This document shows, one piece after another, positions 33,488 through 47,194 of a stretch of 64,000 bases of DNA. The stretch lies in contig CADCSX010000012.1 of assembly GCA_902805475.1 (NCBI GenBank), forward strand, positions 1,426,001 to 1,490,000. Direction: 5' to 3'. Within the stretch, counting starts at the first letter, position 1; the number at the start of each line of letters is the position of its first letter. The notes under the pieces are model-generated. The model saw nothing but the letters and a program-made list of their open reading frames with translations, did not search any database and had not been told where the DNA came from. This DNA comes from Entonaema liquescens (taxonomy: Eukaryota; Ascomycota; Sordariomycetes; Xylariales; Xylariaceae). Position numbers and translations under genes: made by a program.

Positions 33488-36400
33488 TTATATGCCCTGG
33501 ACCTTCCTATACGAGGGAGGCTTCATAGTTCTCCTAATCAACTTTCCGGCGTACGGCGGTATTAGAGAGATTGAACCGATGGCTAATACACGCCAGAGAA
33601 AGCCCCTACCACAATATTGATAAGCTAACAGTTCCAGCAATACTAACAGGAAACGGAGTACTCACCAGCTAAGAAGAAAGTCAAGATCAAAATATCCGCC
33701 TAAGAACGGCATCGATCCGACGTAGAAAAGGAATGTTCCAACGATGCACATGATCATGACTGGGTGCCAGGTTGTGATCTCAATCGTCACCATCAGGAGC
33801 TCATTCAGGATGAGGACAGTGTAACTGACAGCCACCATTCTTGGACCGTCGACTTCGGTAAGTATTTGGGATAAACCTTGAATCATACCGCCCTGATATA
33901 TTGACACGAAGACCCAGACGAAAAAGGTACGGTAAGATAAGGAACGGCCAGACGTTAGTTCCTTATAGAGCTCAGGGTAAAGGTTCGCGAGGTTTTCGTC
34001 TACGTCCTTGTCCAGAACGAGTGACAGCACTGGCGCTGCTGTATAGACGGTGGCATATCCTACGAGGAGCCAATCCTACAGAGTATAAGATAAGGCCATT
34101 ATAGAAGGGGAATTGATAACAACGAACCTTGTACAGGCCCTCTGGTTCAAACTTGATAGCAATACTGTACATAGTCTGACAGACAGCAATTATGAGTCCA
34201 CGATGGATGACAAATTGAGCGAGCTTGGCGCTACGCTTGTAGCTATTTCGACCGTGCCATACCAGCAATTTGGTGAGGTGACAGAATTGCTCGATAGAGA
34301 AGTCCGCTGCGAGACTGGCCTGTCGACCTTCCTTACCAACGATACCAACCCCGACGTCCGCGGCTTGGATCATGGAAACGTCGTTCCCACCATCGCCGAT
34401 GCAACAGACTCGTTTCTTGGTGAACTCTTTGATTAGTTTCGCAATGTCGGCTTTCTGCGTGGGCGAGCATCTGCAGGCGACGACTGTTGGCAATCGTACA
34501 GCTACCGAAATAAAATCGACTCTGAAATGTGTTAAGTAGAGCATCAAGCTTTCGCCGTCGATTAGTAAACATGCGTCAGTCTTGCTTCTTAAGAAGTCGA
34601 GATGATCTTGTGCATTATCTTTGTGCTTCAGTTTGGCGACCGTATATATATATTGACCGCGTGCAACAAGTTTGGAACTGACAGCAACACATCTTGCAGT
34701 TTCGACTTTGTCACCCGTCAACATCCATATCTTGATACCGGCATTTCGAAGTAGCTCTAGAGACGGCTTTACATCTCTCTGGAGCTTATCCTCAACCCCA
34801 GTAACTCCCAGGAGCTCGAGATCCCTCTCAAGAAATTCCGTGACCACACGTTGCATTGCAGCATCACGGCCACTGATCGCCAAAGAAGCTTCCTGGTAGC
34901 GAGTCGAGAAGTCTCGGTACTGTTCGTAAGACAACCTCTTTCGCCCTACCACTAAAGTTCTTAGGCCTTCTCGGGCCATGTTTGCCGTTTCTTCATCTAG
35001 CCAGTCGTTTGCAGCCACAATAGACCCCATCACCGTGTCAGCACCCTTCTGGTAGAACCATATCTCTCCATTATCTAAGCTCGACATGGAAGACTTCAAC
35101 TGCTCCTGGAAACGAACAATTATACCCATACGCTTGCCATCTGAAGTGAAGGGGAATATGTCCAGGATTTGAACTTGCACTACGATCTTCCCCGTTTCCG
35201 TTGATTCAAGGACCATTTTCTTGCGGTCCCGATGCGCGAGGCGGAGACCGACAGATTCGGTCCATCGTACAATGGCAATTTCGTCTGGGGAAGAGGCTTG
35301 ATATGATGTGGTTGTTTGTCCATTCTCCTCCTCAACGGTAGGGGTGACATTATGACAGAGAGCCAAAGCCAGAACAACATCCCGTACCCTGGACCCGATC
35401 TCTCGCCTTGTTCTGGTCGCGGTGACTCCCGCCGTCGTATTGTAAGAAGACGAAGGGGTGACTAGCGTAGTATCATTTGGGGTCCCGACGAAGCCATGTC
35501 TGACATATGCTGCTACCTCGTCCATTGCCTCATTGGCGTATGACACAGTACCCACATGTATCTTCTTCATTTCCATCTCATTTTGAGTTAAAGTACCCGT
35601 TTTATCACTGAGCAAGTATTCGATACGTCCCAAATCCTCCGGGATCGTACTAGTCCGGACTACCGCACCCGGGATACCGGGATCTCGTTGGATGAACCAC
35701 GAGTAGACGCTCTTTCCCATGTCAAGGTTGACCCTGAGACTGATCGGGACAATAGTAGAAAACAATACGAGAAATCGCATGATCTTCACATACCAGATAT
35801 TGCCTTCGGTATTGCTAAACCCTTCCAAGGCCACAAGAATAACGGAGAGTGCCAAAGTAAGTGCGCAGAGTATTTTGGTTAGAGAGTTGATCTCGTATTC
35901 TAGTAAACCTGTCTTAGATCGTGATAATGAGGTGGAAAGCGCCGATCGAGTTTGCGGTCCGGTGTAGACGATGACGGCCATAGTAGTCGCTTGCGAAGCG
36001 ATTATAGTGTTTGCCCAAGCAGTATTGTCAATTGACAAGGGAGCAGAATTGCCCGTATCACTTATACCGCTCTCATCAGACTGGCTATTTAGAGCGTCGT
36101 GTTTTGTCGCCATTAGTTCGACCTTGCCAACAAATTCGTTGACCCTTTTATCCGGTTTTCCACCCGTTACCCTGACGCGAACAAACTCTTCAACAGGTAG
36201 GCTCTGGGTTAAGACGGATGCAAGACGAAGTTTCCAGTCCGTTTCACCGTCGAGCTGATCTGTTCTGATAAATGTCTCTCCAGAAGACGTACCTTCAGAA
36301 GTATCCGAACTGACAAGCTCGGGGCTCTTCCCCTTTCCAGGAGAAGAATCGTTCCGATCTGCGTCTGTCTCAAAAGGACTAACTAGTAATGACTCTGATT

Positions 36401-37508
36401 CTGCGTTTTCGTGATCCTGGATTTGGGCCTGTGGACTCTCTGACGTGGAACATTTCAAGATCACAACATCGGCGGGAACACGCTGGCCTTTGCTGAGCTT
36501 GAGAACATCGCCAACCTTGAGGTCCCGGGACTTCTTGTTAACTTCTTGAACAGAGGAAGATGGATGGCCTAGGCCTTGGCCTTCTGCTTGTTCTTCTTCT
36601 TCCTGGATATCTGATAGTCGATCTCTCTGGGCTAGTGATTGCCGATCCGCTTTCCGTGACGATGTCGACTTGGGATTTCTGGGACGACGCGGGGCTGCAT
36701 TCTCATGACCCGGTTCTCCAAATTGCAAGACCACATACTCCTCAGAATTCGCTTCGTTGTCTCTCCGACGCCGTTCTATATCGTCATATGCCTCTTTCCC
36801 CATCGTGATAACAAGAACGAACGCAAGCGGGGCGACGTATGTGGATAAATAACCTATCCTCAAGGCTGGAATGGCTTGAGATAAGGCGACTAACAGAAAG
36901 TACATGTTAAAGAAGAAAGAAAACTCGTTGTAGAGAGTAATAGGAAGGAATGTGAGCGCTGTATATTTTGCATTCGAGACGAGGTTCGGTGGGTAACGTA
37001 TAGATTGTGGGGAGCCAACGGCAACGATCCTCGAAGTTGAAGGGTCATCTTCTCTATTATCAAGGGCCGTATCGTCATCATGTTGATTTGAGCTAGCACT
37101 TGACATGAAGCTGGGTAGCCTTAGAGACGAGCCGATATGAGCTAGGCCATGGAGTCTATCGCTAGCGAAAGACCGCCTCTGGGGACGAGGCGCGTATTCG
37201 TCTAAAAGGGGAGCCTCGTCGCCGGCATGGCGGCTTCCGTCCGAGTATCGTTGCCCATGTACATCGTCCTCCAGTAAGTCCGCAGCGTCGGCGTTCCCAT
37301 CCCTACTGCGACCAAGCTCGCCATAACCGCGACTTCGATTCCCTACCCTTCTCAGACCGCCCATGCGAATATTTCTCAACGCAATCCGCGGCGCTTGTTG
37401 TTCGGGACTATGATTACTTCCAAGGAGCCGGGAGGTTTGGGTATGCGACGAGGTGGCGGGGTCTAATTCTTGTAAGTCTAGGTCGACATCTGAATCCGAG
37501 TCGTTCAC
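33488..37508 (-). CDS. NEO1: P4-type ATPase, NEO1/ATP9 class phospholipid flippase
   Basis: Three exons: 34128-37508, 33666-34075 and 33488-33605; 1302 residues. P4-ATPases move aminophospholipids to the cytosolic leaflet; Neo1 acts in Golgi/endosome membranes and, unlike other P4 enzymes, works without a Cdc50 subunit. A disordered acidic N-terminus of about 165 residues is followed by the flippase core: NPL-region equivalent YPPNLVSNAKYTALTFLP, TIVPISLRVNLDMGK (the P4 PISL motif), DKTGTLTQNEM with the phosphorylated Asp at about residue 635, SSPDEIAIV, MLTGDKVETA and GDGGNDVSMIQAADVGVGI. The NEO1 class is indicated by YFLLVALSQAIPALRIGYLS and by the C-terminal LIRRTMKPPSYRKV. Ten transmembrane segments are expected; both introns fall in the last membrane block. 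Start ATG 37508 chosen because the frame is open with a typical acidic N-terminus. Confidence 0.95.
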
Positions 37509-38617
37509 TGGGGAATCGGGGGCTCGGTCGGGCGGTATGAAGTTAATGGCGGCATTCCCGTATTGGGATCATGCTCCTAAGAGGAGCTACTTGGAAAATA
37601 CGGGACCCAGCTAATGGTGTTCGCAGTAATGGATAACGCAAAGTCGGCATGCGGATACCTAGAGCTTATTGGGGCAGCGAGCAGCGGGCAACGGGAAGAG
37701 TAGCTTTCGAATCGCCTGAATGTGTGCGTAATAATATGTGATGACGCCTTTAGATATAATAAAATCTTTGGCGAATTCGAAACGTAATAGTTTGTGGGAC
37801 GAAGCCTGAGTACAGGGAGCGACAGGCAAATGGTTATGATTTAGTTGTACGTGAAATGTTGAAGGCAAGTCATGTCTATTGGCCAAAATGTTAAATGTTC
37901 AAATGTTCAACTTTCGCAAAGGTGGCTCATTGCAGGCAGGCGGATAAGTAGTTACATTGATAGCCTAGCCTACCTAGCATTGGGGTGCCCACTTATGTGC
38001 ATACGTACAAGGAAGTAGCTACTTGAGTACATTCCATTCCATGGTTTTGCTTCAGCATATGCATGTCAATGTACATCTACCCGTGTATATATAGGTAGTC
38101 ATATATATGGGTTTATATATCGAGACACCTTAACAAAAAAAAAAAAAAAAAAAAAAAAACCCCCAGAGCCAAAGGGTAATTTTTCAGGAAAACACATATG
38201 CAAACTACCAAATCATTCAACGCATTTATTTCATATTTTGATTGCATTATTGACTAGCTTAAGTAGTTTGATCATAGTCTCATACGCGCCCAAGAGGAAA
38301 ACAACTGGTCATTCGGATCGTATAACCGACAACGAACCCTCGATCAAGTGCTTCAGCAAAATAGAAAACCGATCAATGACGTTCATTCCCTTGTAATCTA
38401 CCGTCATTCTAGGCTTAGCTGTATGGCCAAGCTGTCGGGAAGTTAGTTAGGTAGGTGATTAATAGTAGTATAGTTACTACTGACGCTCTCCAGTTTACCT
38501 ATTATCTAACCCATCATATGGATATGCGTCGCTTCTTCTTCACCTGTTAACCCTGCAAATTCGGTATGTCCTAAACGCCAAGGTTGAAGTCATAGTCTCC
38601 TATCACATCTGTCTCGT
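37509..38617. other. Intergenic with poly(A) tract
   Basis: About 1.1 kb: NEO1 upstream region and HAT2 3' region. An A25 run lies at 38135-38159. The minus frame 37659-37886 has no features. No gene seen. Confidence 0.6.
38135..38159. repeat. Poly(A) tract, A25
   Basis: Twenty-five consecutive A residues, intergenic, resembling the A23 tract at 28477. Exact length should not be trusted. Confidence 0.85.
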
Positions 38618-40241
38618 TCACCTGCCGAGTTCATCTAGCGGGAGATCGGCCTCATCTTTTCCAACGATAGAGTCTGCAACTTTCCAAATCTGAAGCATAT
38701 TATCCTCCGCAGCGCTCGCCACGAGCCAGGGGTCGTTCAAATTCCAGCTGAAGTCGGCAAGATGATTAGTGTGGCCGCCGTGCATGAATAGGCTACTAAG
38801 TATTAGCTAGTGTCTTTTTTTTTTGTATAATATATAAGAGGTGGGACTCACAGCTCGGGAGGACCATCTTCTTGATCATCCGGTTGTTGTTCCTCGCCAA
38901 CTCTACTTAGATCCCAGAAGATGATTCGTCGGTCATAACTGGCACTGCCTAGAATGCCTGCCTCGTGAGGATGCCAAGAGAGGGATGTGACCGCATCTTG
39001 GTGGCCTTCTAGCGTATGGACCTTTTCTTTTACGTTACGAAGATCCCAAATTCCGATGGTCTTATCAGCGGATGCAGTTGCCACGAGAACCTCAGTCGAT
39101 GGGTTGAACGCTAATGAGTTGATAGCATCGCTATGGCCATCTTTGGCAACCAAAGATGACTGAGTGTTAGACGGCTGCCTTACGTCCATGATTTGCAAGG
39201 TCAGATCATCAGATACGCTGCCGACGAAGTTTTTGGATATAGGGTGATATTGAACATCGTTCACAATGTTAGTGTGGTGAGTGAAGCGGCGGGAAGGACC
39301 GAGGGTTGTGCTGCCACTCTGCAACGACTTGAGATCCCTATTGCATGTTATTAGCACGATCTGATAGTCGCCCACGGTAAAATTTTTAGTCAGGCAACGT
39401 ACCAAAGACAAACAGTCTGATCCTCGCTTCCCGATGCTAAAGCGCCTTCAGAATGAGGACTCCAATTGAGACCAAACCCCTCTTGTTTGTGACCTTCAAG
39501 GCTGATTTGCGGGTTAACCTTGCCGTTGGGCTCGAAGCTATGCTTAGTTCTATCGAAAATGAGGATTCTACCATCGACAGCTAGCGTCGCGATCAGATCG
39601 GGATTCTGAGGGCAGTAACGGGCCTTGTTGACCTCGCCAGGGTGGTCGATCTTCTGGACAATGCTCCATTTCATGGCCGTGGTAACATCGGTAGATGGAG
39701 ATTTGCCGTAGCCACCAATTTCACCCCGCTCATCATCGTACTCGTTTGCATTAGGACGAACCGACTTGGGTATCTCGACCTGGGCGATCTGAAGATGGTT
39801 CGGCTTGCCCTCGGAGGTATGCGTCCCGATAAGAACACGATGGATGCGGCAGTTCTTTCCTTCGGGTTCCTTGACGTCGGGGAACCATTGGACGGTGAGA
39901 GTTGGCCATGTCAGGGCGGTACTGGGGCTTGTTAGCAGGAAGAACCGACTAGTTGCTTTCGTGCATAGCTCACCTCAGGATCATATCGTAGAGAAAGGGC
40001 GAATTCTTTTTCCATGTCTTATACTCTAGTAATCGTAAGAAAAGAACCGGTCAGTACCGAAAAATAGCATGGCGTACCTTCATTGATAAGTCTCTGTTCC
40101 TCGTCTTCTTCATAGTCCTGGGCCATATCCACTTCCACCATGTCAGTAAATGCTCGTAAAAGAAGCAAATAGGAAAATATGAAAGGGAATAGAATGAAAA
40201 TACTAACCTTCGACATCCTCAACCACAGGGCCTGGAGCCAT
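38618..40241 (-). CDS. HAT2: RbAp46/48-type WD40 histone chaperone, HAT type B subunit 2
   Basis: Six exons: 40208-40241, 40078-40131, 39974-40025, 39403-39921, 38852-39337 and 38618-38792; 439 residues. The N-terminal helix is typical (EEDEEQRLINEEYKTWKKN, then FLYDMILSTALTWPTLTVQW), followed by the RBBP4/7 signature LIGTHTSEGKPNHLQIAQ and WD repeats ending in FGLNWSP...LWDLKSL, VNDVQYHP, INSLAFNP...IGIWDLRN, VTSLSWHP...IIFWDLSR and FSWNLNDPWLVASAAEDN. Proteins of this class bind histone H4 (and H3) in the HAT1 complex and in other chromatin complexes such as CAF-1, NuRD or PRC2. The C-terminus LDELGR matches family ends. It is divergent to XRN1. The three N-terminal exons are 34, 54 and 52 nt; the second acceptor (GGTGGAAG) was chosen for frame. 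Confidence 0.95.
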
Positions 40242-41159
40242 AATGAATTAGCGTTACTCGTAAAAATTAATTATGTGATGTTGCGATTCCGGGAGGTGAG
40301 TTCAGAATAAGTACTAATTATTAGAATAAGTGCTAAGAGTTGGGAAGGAATTTCGCGACGGGACGCGATGCGCGTAAAGTAAAGTAACGGACCTAGGTAG
40401 GATACCCATTAGCTACTTACATGTAGGTAGCCTAGCAAAGTTGTACCGCCGCTGCCAGTTTGGTAGAGTGGATTATGTAATATCAATCCTAGCACTGATG
40501 TGTGAAATATTGTAGATAATGAATGCGGGGGAGGCTTGATACAATATCGCTACATGCATACTTCTACATGCATATTTCTATGTACATGCAAACAAAGACA
40601 TCAGGTACATACCTAAGGTAGTCTTAGGTACTTCCATGTATTTTGGGATAAGGCTATCGGGTACCTACGCCCTCGTACCTATCCCCACTACGTAGTGTGC
40701 CACCACAGCACCACGACACCTGCTAAACCTGCAAAACCGTAATCACGGGCAATGACTCTTCATCGCCGAGATCAGAGCTACCCGACTACAAACTACACAT
40801 TTACATATACACAGACCCGTGGCTTATTCAAGTTATCGACGTTGCCAACAACCAACATATCGTCGCCGACTCGTCGCATTGCCCCAGATGCATTGCCTTG
40901 AAGATACTCGACAAAGATCTACCTTTATCGTCTACTCCATATAACGCCCAACTTCTTCTAAACCCCTTCCCTCATTACATGTTCCTGGCAGAACCTCGGG
41001 TCAGAAACCAATATATTGTAGTTCCTCACGGACGAGATCTCAGTTAGACAACTTTTGTCACATCATACGTCGGTCGTTCAGTCTCGTACACATTCCATAT
41101 CCTTTTTTTTTTCGTCTCTTTTTCCCTTTACCAACTTCTACTGATCAAGCAAGATCAGA
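40242..41159. promoter_or_regulatory. Divergent upstream region, HAT2 / XRN1
   Basis: A 918 bp region between two divergent start codons, so it contains both promoters. It has ACCTAGGT (40391-40398) and related ACCTAAGGTA motifs around 40609-40630, and a pyrimidine-rich leader just upstream of XRN1 (41101-41135). No TATA element is assigned. Confidence 0.6.
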
Positions 41160-44100
41160 ATGGGGTATGTCTGCTATCCCTCATATCAGACCTCGAAGCA
41201 TAATATTAACCTTGGCGTAGTGTTCCCAAGTTCTTCAGATGGCTCTCGGAGCGATATCCTGCGATATCCCAGCTCATTGCCGAGAATCGCATCCCCGAAT
41301 TCGACAACCTTTATGTGCGGCAACCTGCCAATATATCCTCTTTCACCATTGTTCGCTAACATACGTAGTTGGACATGAATGGTATCATACACAATTGTAC
41401 CCACAAAGACACTCACGATACCTCGTTCCGTCTGAGTGAAGATGAGATGTTTATTCGTATATTCAATTACATCGAGCACTTATTTGGCAAGATTAAGCCT
41501 AAGAAGTTATTTTTCATGGCCATCGACGGGGTGGCACCAAGAGCCAAGATGAACCAACAGAGAGCTCGCCGTTTCCGAACCGCGTTGGACGCTGAACAAG
41601 CACGCGAGAAAGCAATACGAGAGGGCCAAGAATTGCCAAAGGATGACCCCTTTGACAGTAACTGCATCACGCCAGGTACCGAGTTCATGGCCAAGTTAAC
41701 CGAGCAGCTCAAGTATTTTATCAACAAAAAGATCTCCGAGGATTCAGACTGGCAGGTCTGCGAAGTTGTTCTGTCGGGACACGAAGTCCCCGGCGAAGGA
41801 GAACATAAGATCATGGAGTACATCAGGAATGCGAAAGCTCAACCTGATTATCACCCTAATGTTCGCCATTGTTTATATGGTCTGGATGCCGATCTTATCA
41901 TGTTGGGCTTGTTGAGCCACGATCCGCATTTTTGCTTACTTCGAGAAGAGGTCACATTCGGCCGCGCCTCAAAGACAAAATCAAAGGAATTAGAGCATCA
42001 AAATTTCTACTTAATGCACCTGTGTATAGTTCGGGAATATCTTGAGTTGGAGTTCCAGGATTTGAAAAAGGAAGGGGCTATAAAAGTGCCTTTCGACATG
42101 GAGAGGATCATTGACGATTTCATACTTATGGCGTTCTTTGTCGGAAACGACTTTCTTCCAAGCCTACCTAATCTTCATATTAACGAAGGGGCACTAGCAA
42201 CTATGTTTCGCATCTATAAACAGGTACTTCCCCAGTGCGACGGTTACATCAACGAGGGAGGAGTTATCAACCTACCCCGTTTGGGGCTGTTGCTAGAGGA
42301 GCTTTCCAAGGAGGAAGACCGATATTTCGAGCATGAGTACGCCGATTCCAGGTGGCTGAAAGGAAAGCAGTCGGCGGAAACCAATGGCGAAACACCGGCT
42401 AAGACGAAAGGAAAGCTTGCCATGACTAGTTCCCAAAAGGAATTGTGGAAGAAGATCCGAAAGTTCATAAATACACGACAGTCTCCGCCTCTTAACCTCG
42501 GTCACGAGCTTGCTGCTGCTGATCGAAAATTCGTACAGGACACCGCGGATAGTCTTCATGTGGAATGGCGCACCATCGAAGACGATGACGGACGGCGCAA
42601 TCTTGTCCTTTCACTTCCCACACAACCGGATGGCGATGAAAATGATGATGATGATGATGAAGAAGAAGAAAGTCATATAGCCTTATTTCGTGTTATGAAG
42701 CGTTATGACAACGCTCAAATAGTCGACTCTTCCGCCGAAGAAGCCCAGGCGGCCGCACAAGCAAAATATAAGGAAAAGTTCTTGGAATGGAAAGACAAAT
42801 ACTATACGAGCAAATTCGAATGGTCCCCTGAGATTAAGGAGACGGAACTGACAAAACTTTGTGAGAATTACGTCCAAGGCCTGCAGTGGGTGCTGTACTA
42901 CTACTACAAGGGGGTAGCTTCTTGGCCATGGTTCTATGGTTATCACTATTCTCCCATGACATCCGGTAGGCTCTAGTAATCTCGATATGCAAGGGAATAA
43001 ATCTGCTAATTATCGTCCAATCTAGACATTATGAAAGGTATAAATGCCGATCTAACATTCAAACTCGGTCAGCCCTTCCGACCGTTCGAGCAGCTCATGG
43101 GTGTTCTTCCAGACCGAAGCAAGAAGATTGTTCCTTCGGTATATCACGAGCTCATGACAGACCCGAAATCGCCAATCATCGATTTTTACCCAAGAGATTT
43201 CGAGCTCGACATGAACGGCAAAAAAATGGAATGGGAAGCAGTTGTCAAAATCCCCTTCATCGACGAGAAGCGACTCTTGGACGCAATGGCACCCAAAAAT
43301 GAGCTTCTCGCACCAGAGGAAAAGGCTCGCAACGGATTTGGTGTTTCAATGAAATTCACATACGATCCTAGCATTGACTTTATATACCCCTCGTCCATGG
43401 TTGGAATTTTCCCCGATATTCCCCATTGCCACTGTGTCGAAAACATATTCGATCTACCCACAACAGAAGGGCTGGAGTTGTACGTTGGCCTACTCGATGG
43501 CACAAGAGTTGGTGTGGATGCGTTAGCAGGATTCCCCAGTCTTGCTACGCTGCCTTACAATGCTACCCTTGGCTTCCATGGAGTAAATGTTTTCCAGCAA
43601 GAAAGTCGAAACGAGAGTATGGTTGTAACTCTAGCCGACGTAGAGCTCCGAAGTGGAGTGGAGTCGGCAAAAGTCAAGTTAGGACAAAAATGTCATGTTG
43701 GCTATCCCTTCTTGCAGGAGGCCAAAATAACACGTGTATCAGACGAGCTATTCGATTACTCGTTGGCTCCCGATGGTTCGGGTCAAGTGATACAAGCTCA
43801 TCATTCCGGTAGGGAGATCGATGATTGGACTAGAAAATCCACTCGTATTGAGAACTTCTACAGCAGCCGGCTTGGTATTATTATTGGCCCCGTTGAATCC
43901 ATGGTCCATGTAGAAATGCTAAAGGGACTCATCAAGACGGATGAAGGCGCTACCATTAAAGAATATGGTCCAATACCAGGCATGGAGACGGATTACGCAG
44001 CACAGACTATCGTCGATGAGGTTGTAAGCGAGGACGAACGATTCATTGAAAGGGAAGCGATACCATTCGAGGAGGAGTTCCCTGTCGGGTCCCGCTCATT

Positions 44101-45586
44101 CTTTCTCGGGGACTATGCCTATGGACGTCCTCTTCAGATTTCAAGTCATAGCAACAACCAAGCCGAGATAATGGTGTCTGTACCGGCCGTGAAAGAGCCG
44201 AACTTCACGCAGCAAATTATCCGTCGTGCTGAACAGCAAAGCGGTTATCGGCCCTCCTACGCTGTTGCGAAAGACTTGGGACTTCACCCGCTTGTTTTAA
44301 GCAAGATCACCTCGTCGTTCTTCGTTCATACAATCGGCGGCAGTATGAAGGTCAATCTTGGATTAAATCTCAAATTTGAAGGAAGGAAGCAGAAAGTCTT
44401 GGGGTACTCGAGGAAGTCGAATTCCGGGTGGGAATTCAGCCCTGCCGCAATTCAATTGCTGGTAGAATACATGACTCGTTTTCCCGATTTCTTTGCTGCT
44501 GTGATGCAGAACCCATCAGGGAGTGAGCTCAATGATACCCAACTCTGGCCGGACAGCAACGTTGCCAGTGCTAGGATTAAGGAGATTGGCGCATGGCTCA
44601 AAACTGTGGAGACCAGTAAGTTCGAGCGAGTTCCTCTCGATGCCGAACAGCTGGACTCCGAAGTGGTAATGCAGCTCCAGAGTGCGGTCGATGCGCTCAG
44701 GGAAACCAACGAAAAGCATGAGCCTAAAAAGCTTAAAGGCGTCCCCCGATCCGCGTTACTTAACCCGAAAGATGCTACGCAACGTTTGGGTAATCAGAAG
44801 TTCAGTTTAGGTGACCGGGTCGTCTATGTACAGGCATCTGGAAAGGTACCTATTGCTTCGAGGGGCACAGTTGTCGGTATAACCACTGTCGGAAACCACC
44901 ACATGCTTGACATACTGTGCGACAACGCGTTCATGAATGGGACAACCTTGGGCGGTCGCTGTGATCCTTTCCGGGGACAGACTGTCCCAGCTAACTCGGT
45001 ACTTAACGTCACAAACAAGCAAGTAGTTGCAAATTCAAAGATGAGTCTAGAAAAGCGACCAACACAAACGACGCTCCCCCTTCATACGCGAGGGTACGGT
45101 GCACCCGGGGGACCAGGAAGTCAATTTCGAGACGCACCGGCACCAGGACCCCTTCGTGGAACTTGGCGGGGCGCTGTAAACGGTTTTAATCGACAGCCAG
45201 GACAAGGGCGCGGTGGTGGTCAGGCACACCAGAAATCTAACGGAGCCCCTCGTTTACAGCATAGCAGTTCAGTCTATCAGTCGACACCTAACAACAACCA
45301 ATCGCAAGTAGCTGCCCTAGGATCGACACAACAAGCTGGCGGATATCCTCCGCGTGGTCGTGGAGCCCCAAACCGAGGTGGACGTGGGAACCGTGGCGGC
45401 AGGGGCGCCTCGAGTAGTCCGAATAATGTAAATGGGTTTGCTCCACAGCAATCATATAACGCTGTCCCTCCGCCAGCCGGACTAGATACTCGCGGTGGGA
45501 GAGGGCGTTCGCGTGGTCGTGGAGGACCCCGTGGACGTGGAGCTCGCGGCGGATCAAATGCGGAACAAGCTGGAAATTCTAGCTAG
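41160..45586 (+). CDS. XRN1: 5'-3' exoribonuclease 1
   Basis: Four exons: 41160-41164, 41221-41314, 41369-42965 and 43026-45586; 1418 residues. Xrn1 degrades decapped mRNA and other 5'-monophosphate RNAs in the cytoplasm and P-bodies. The first coding exon is only 5 nt (ATG GG), as is common in this family. The catalytic half has VPKFFRWLSERYP, DGVAPRAKMNQQRARRF, HEVPGEGEHKIMEYIR, YGLDADLIMLGL, VGNDFLPSLPNLHINEG and the second conserved region WVLYYYYKGVASWPWFYGYH, PFEQLMGVLPDRSK. An acidic run (DENDDDDDEEEE) lies in the linker. The C-terminus holds the SH3-like/KOW-type domain (LGDRVVYVQASGKVP) and an RGG/Gln-rich tail. The tail and the acytosolic targeting pattern separate XRN1 from nuclear RAT1, which has a zinc knuckle and is shorter. 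All frames are intact. Confidence 0.97.
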
Positions 45587-47194
45587 GTCGTGTCACGTAG
45601 GCGTTCAGGGTATCATAGAGAAGAGCTATACGACAGAGGCATGGCGCACAGCAATACGGGGCTTGGGGGGGTAGAAGAGGGTATAGGATGGCCCCGTATG
45701 AGCCCCAGACAAAATAAGACAAGACAAGGAAGATAGTACAGTATAAGATGGTATAGTCTAGCTATGTGACGCCCTCAGGTATATTGATAGCTCGATTAGA
45801 TCAATTACGCCAGTTGACATATGGCTAGTCACGTATAAATAAGCTAGCTCCTTAATATAACCCGCAACATATCTCTATCTTGTTCGGCAAAATATACCTC
45901 AGAGGACTCATGTGAAGTATACCAACAAGCATATATACGTAGTATGTAGTTATGTAAAGCCAGGTTTCTTAACGCCTTATTCATCAGCTAGCCACTGCTA
46001 GTAGCCCGATTGTCTATATTAAGCACCTTACATATTATTATATAAACAAAAAAAACTTACACTGGTCTCATCTGTTCATCCCTAATCTTTATAATTTCCA
46101 ACGTGGCCTCTTACGGTGCTTGTAGCAAATCTTGACATCGGGAATACAATCTGTCTTTCTCTTTTATAGTAAGACAAAATACTGTCAAATCCTCAGCTGG
46201 CTGTCTCAAATCATTGGGGAATACTAACGGGTACAAAAGACAAAGACATCCAGGATAAATATTTACGAGATGCGTGGAAATATTATCTTCAGCCGTAGCC
46301 GGAAGAGCTAAAAACGCACTACGATTTTTCTTTTCCTTCTTTTTACATCCTTCCATTCCATCCGATAGCTCGGTCATCAGATCCAACCAACCCATCCATC
46401 TACACAGCCCAGCTCCTCATCTCGACAGCCCTACACCTAAAGAGCCTAACCCCCTTACTTGTCCAAAGTGCTAGCAAAGCAGATAATCAACAGGAACGAA
46501 CGGAATAAATTATAACAAAAAATGAAGGCGATGACGAAACGATCAGAAAAAAAAAAAAAGAGATAAAAAAAATTTTGGAGTTGAAAATGGAGCGTAACAA
46601 GTGTAGTAGTAAGTAAAAGGAAGATACAATAAACTCTAGGAATAAGTCCGGGGTTCGACGAATGAAGCCAGGTATACCATTTACACTCCCTGCGCTATGC
46701 ACCACCATTCAGATCCCGCCTGCACATATCCCGTCCATTTGTACAAAAGTTGGTCCTTCCACCGAGGTCAGAACTTTCAATGTATATCGGGCAACAAGGT
46801 CGTCGACATGGTTGACAGTAAAATAACCCACCACTCCCAGCAACCAAGGCCCCCTAGATGTCCCTTCTAGAATTCGGCCTTTTTTGTCTTTTCCAGCTCC
46901 ACTCAAACATTCCGGTGTAACTTTTTCTTGTCTCTTAAAACAAAAACGTTTCCCCCACAAACACCCTGCTAATCCTTTGGTATCCTCGACTCCCCTCCTA
47001 TGCCACATCTTCAAAACTAAGCCTACACCCTTTGGAAGTGCCGTTTTACGTCCTGAGAAGTACCGCCAAGGATGACACCGCACATCTACCGTGCATTACA
47101 ACATTCCAAACACGGCCGGAATCGGTCACAGTGAAATAATCGGATACCGAACACTTCATACGAGGACCCTTACGAGTAAAAACCCTTCCTGCAT
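45587..47194. other. Intergenic 3' region between convergent genes
   Basis: About 1.6 kb of 3' flanks of XRN1 (+) and NRP1 (-). Purine- and A-rich stretches (46540-46575). Open frames at 46111-46395, 46487-46708 and 46709-47083 (all minus) have no motifs and overlap plus-strand frames. No gene accepted. Confidence 0.6.

Noticed and set aside
46709..47083. 124-codon minus-strand frame
   Set aside because: No motif, overlaps an opposite-strand frame, lies in the 3' flank of NRP1; composition not protein-like.
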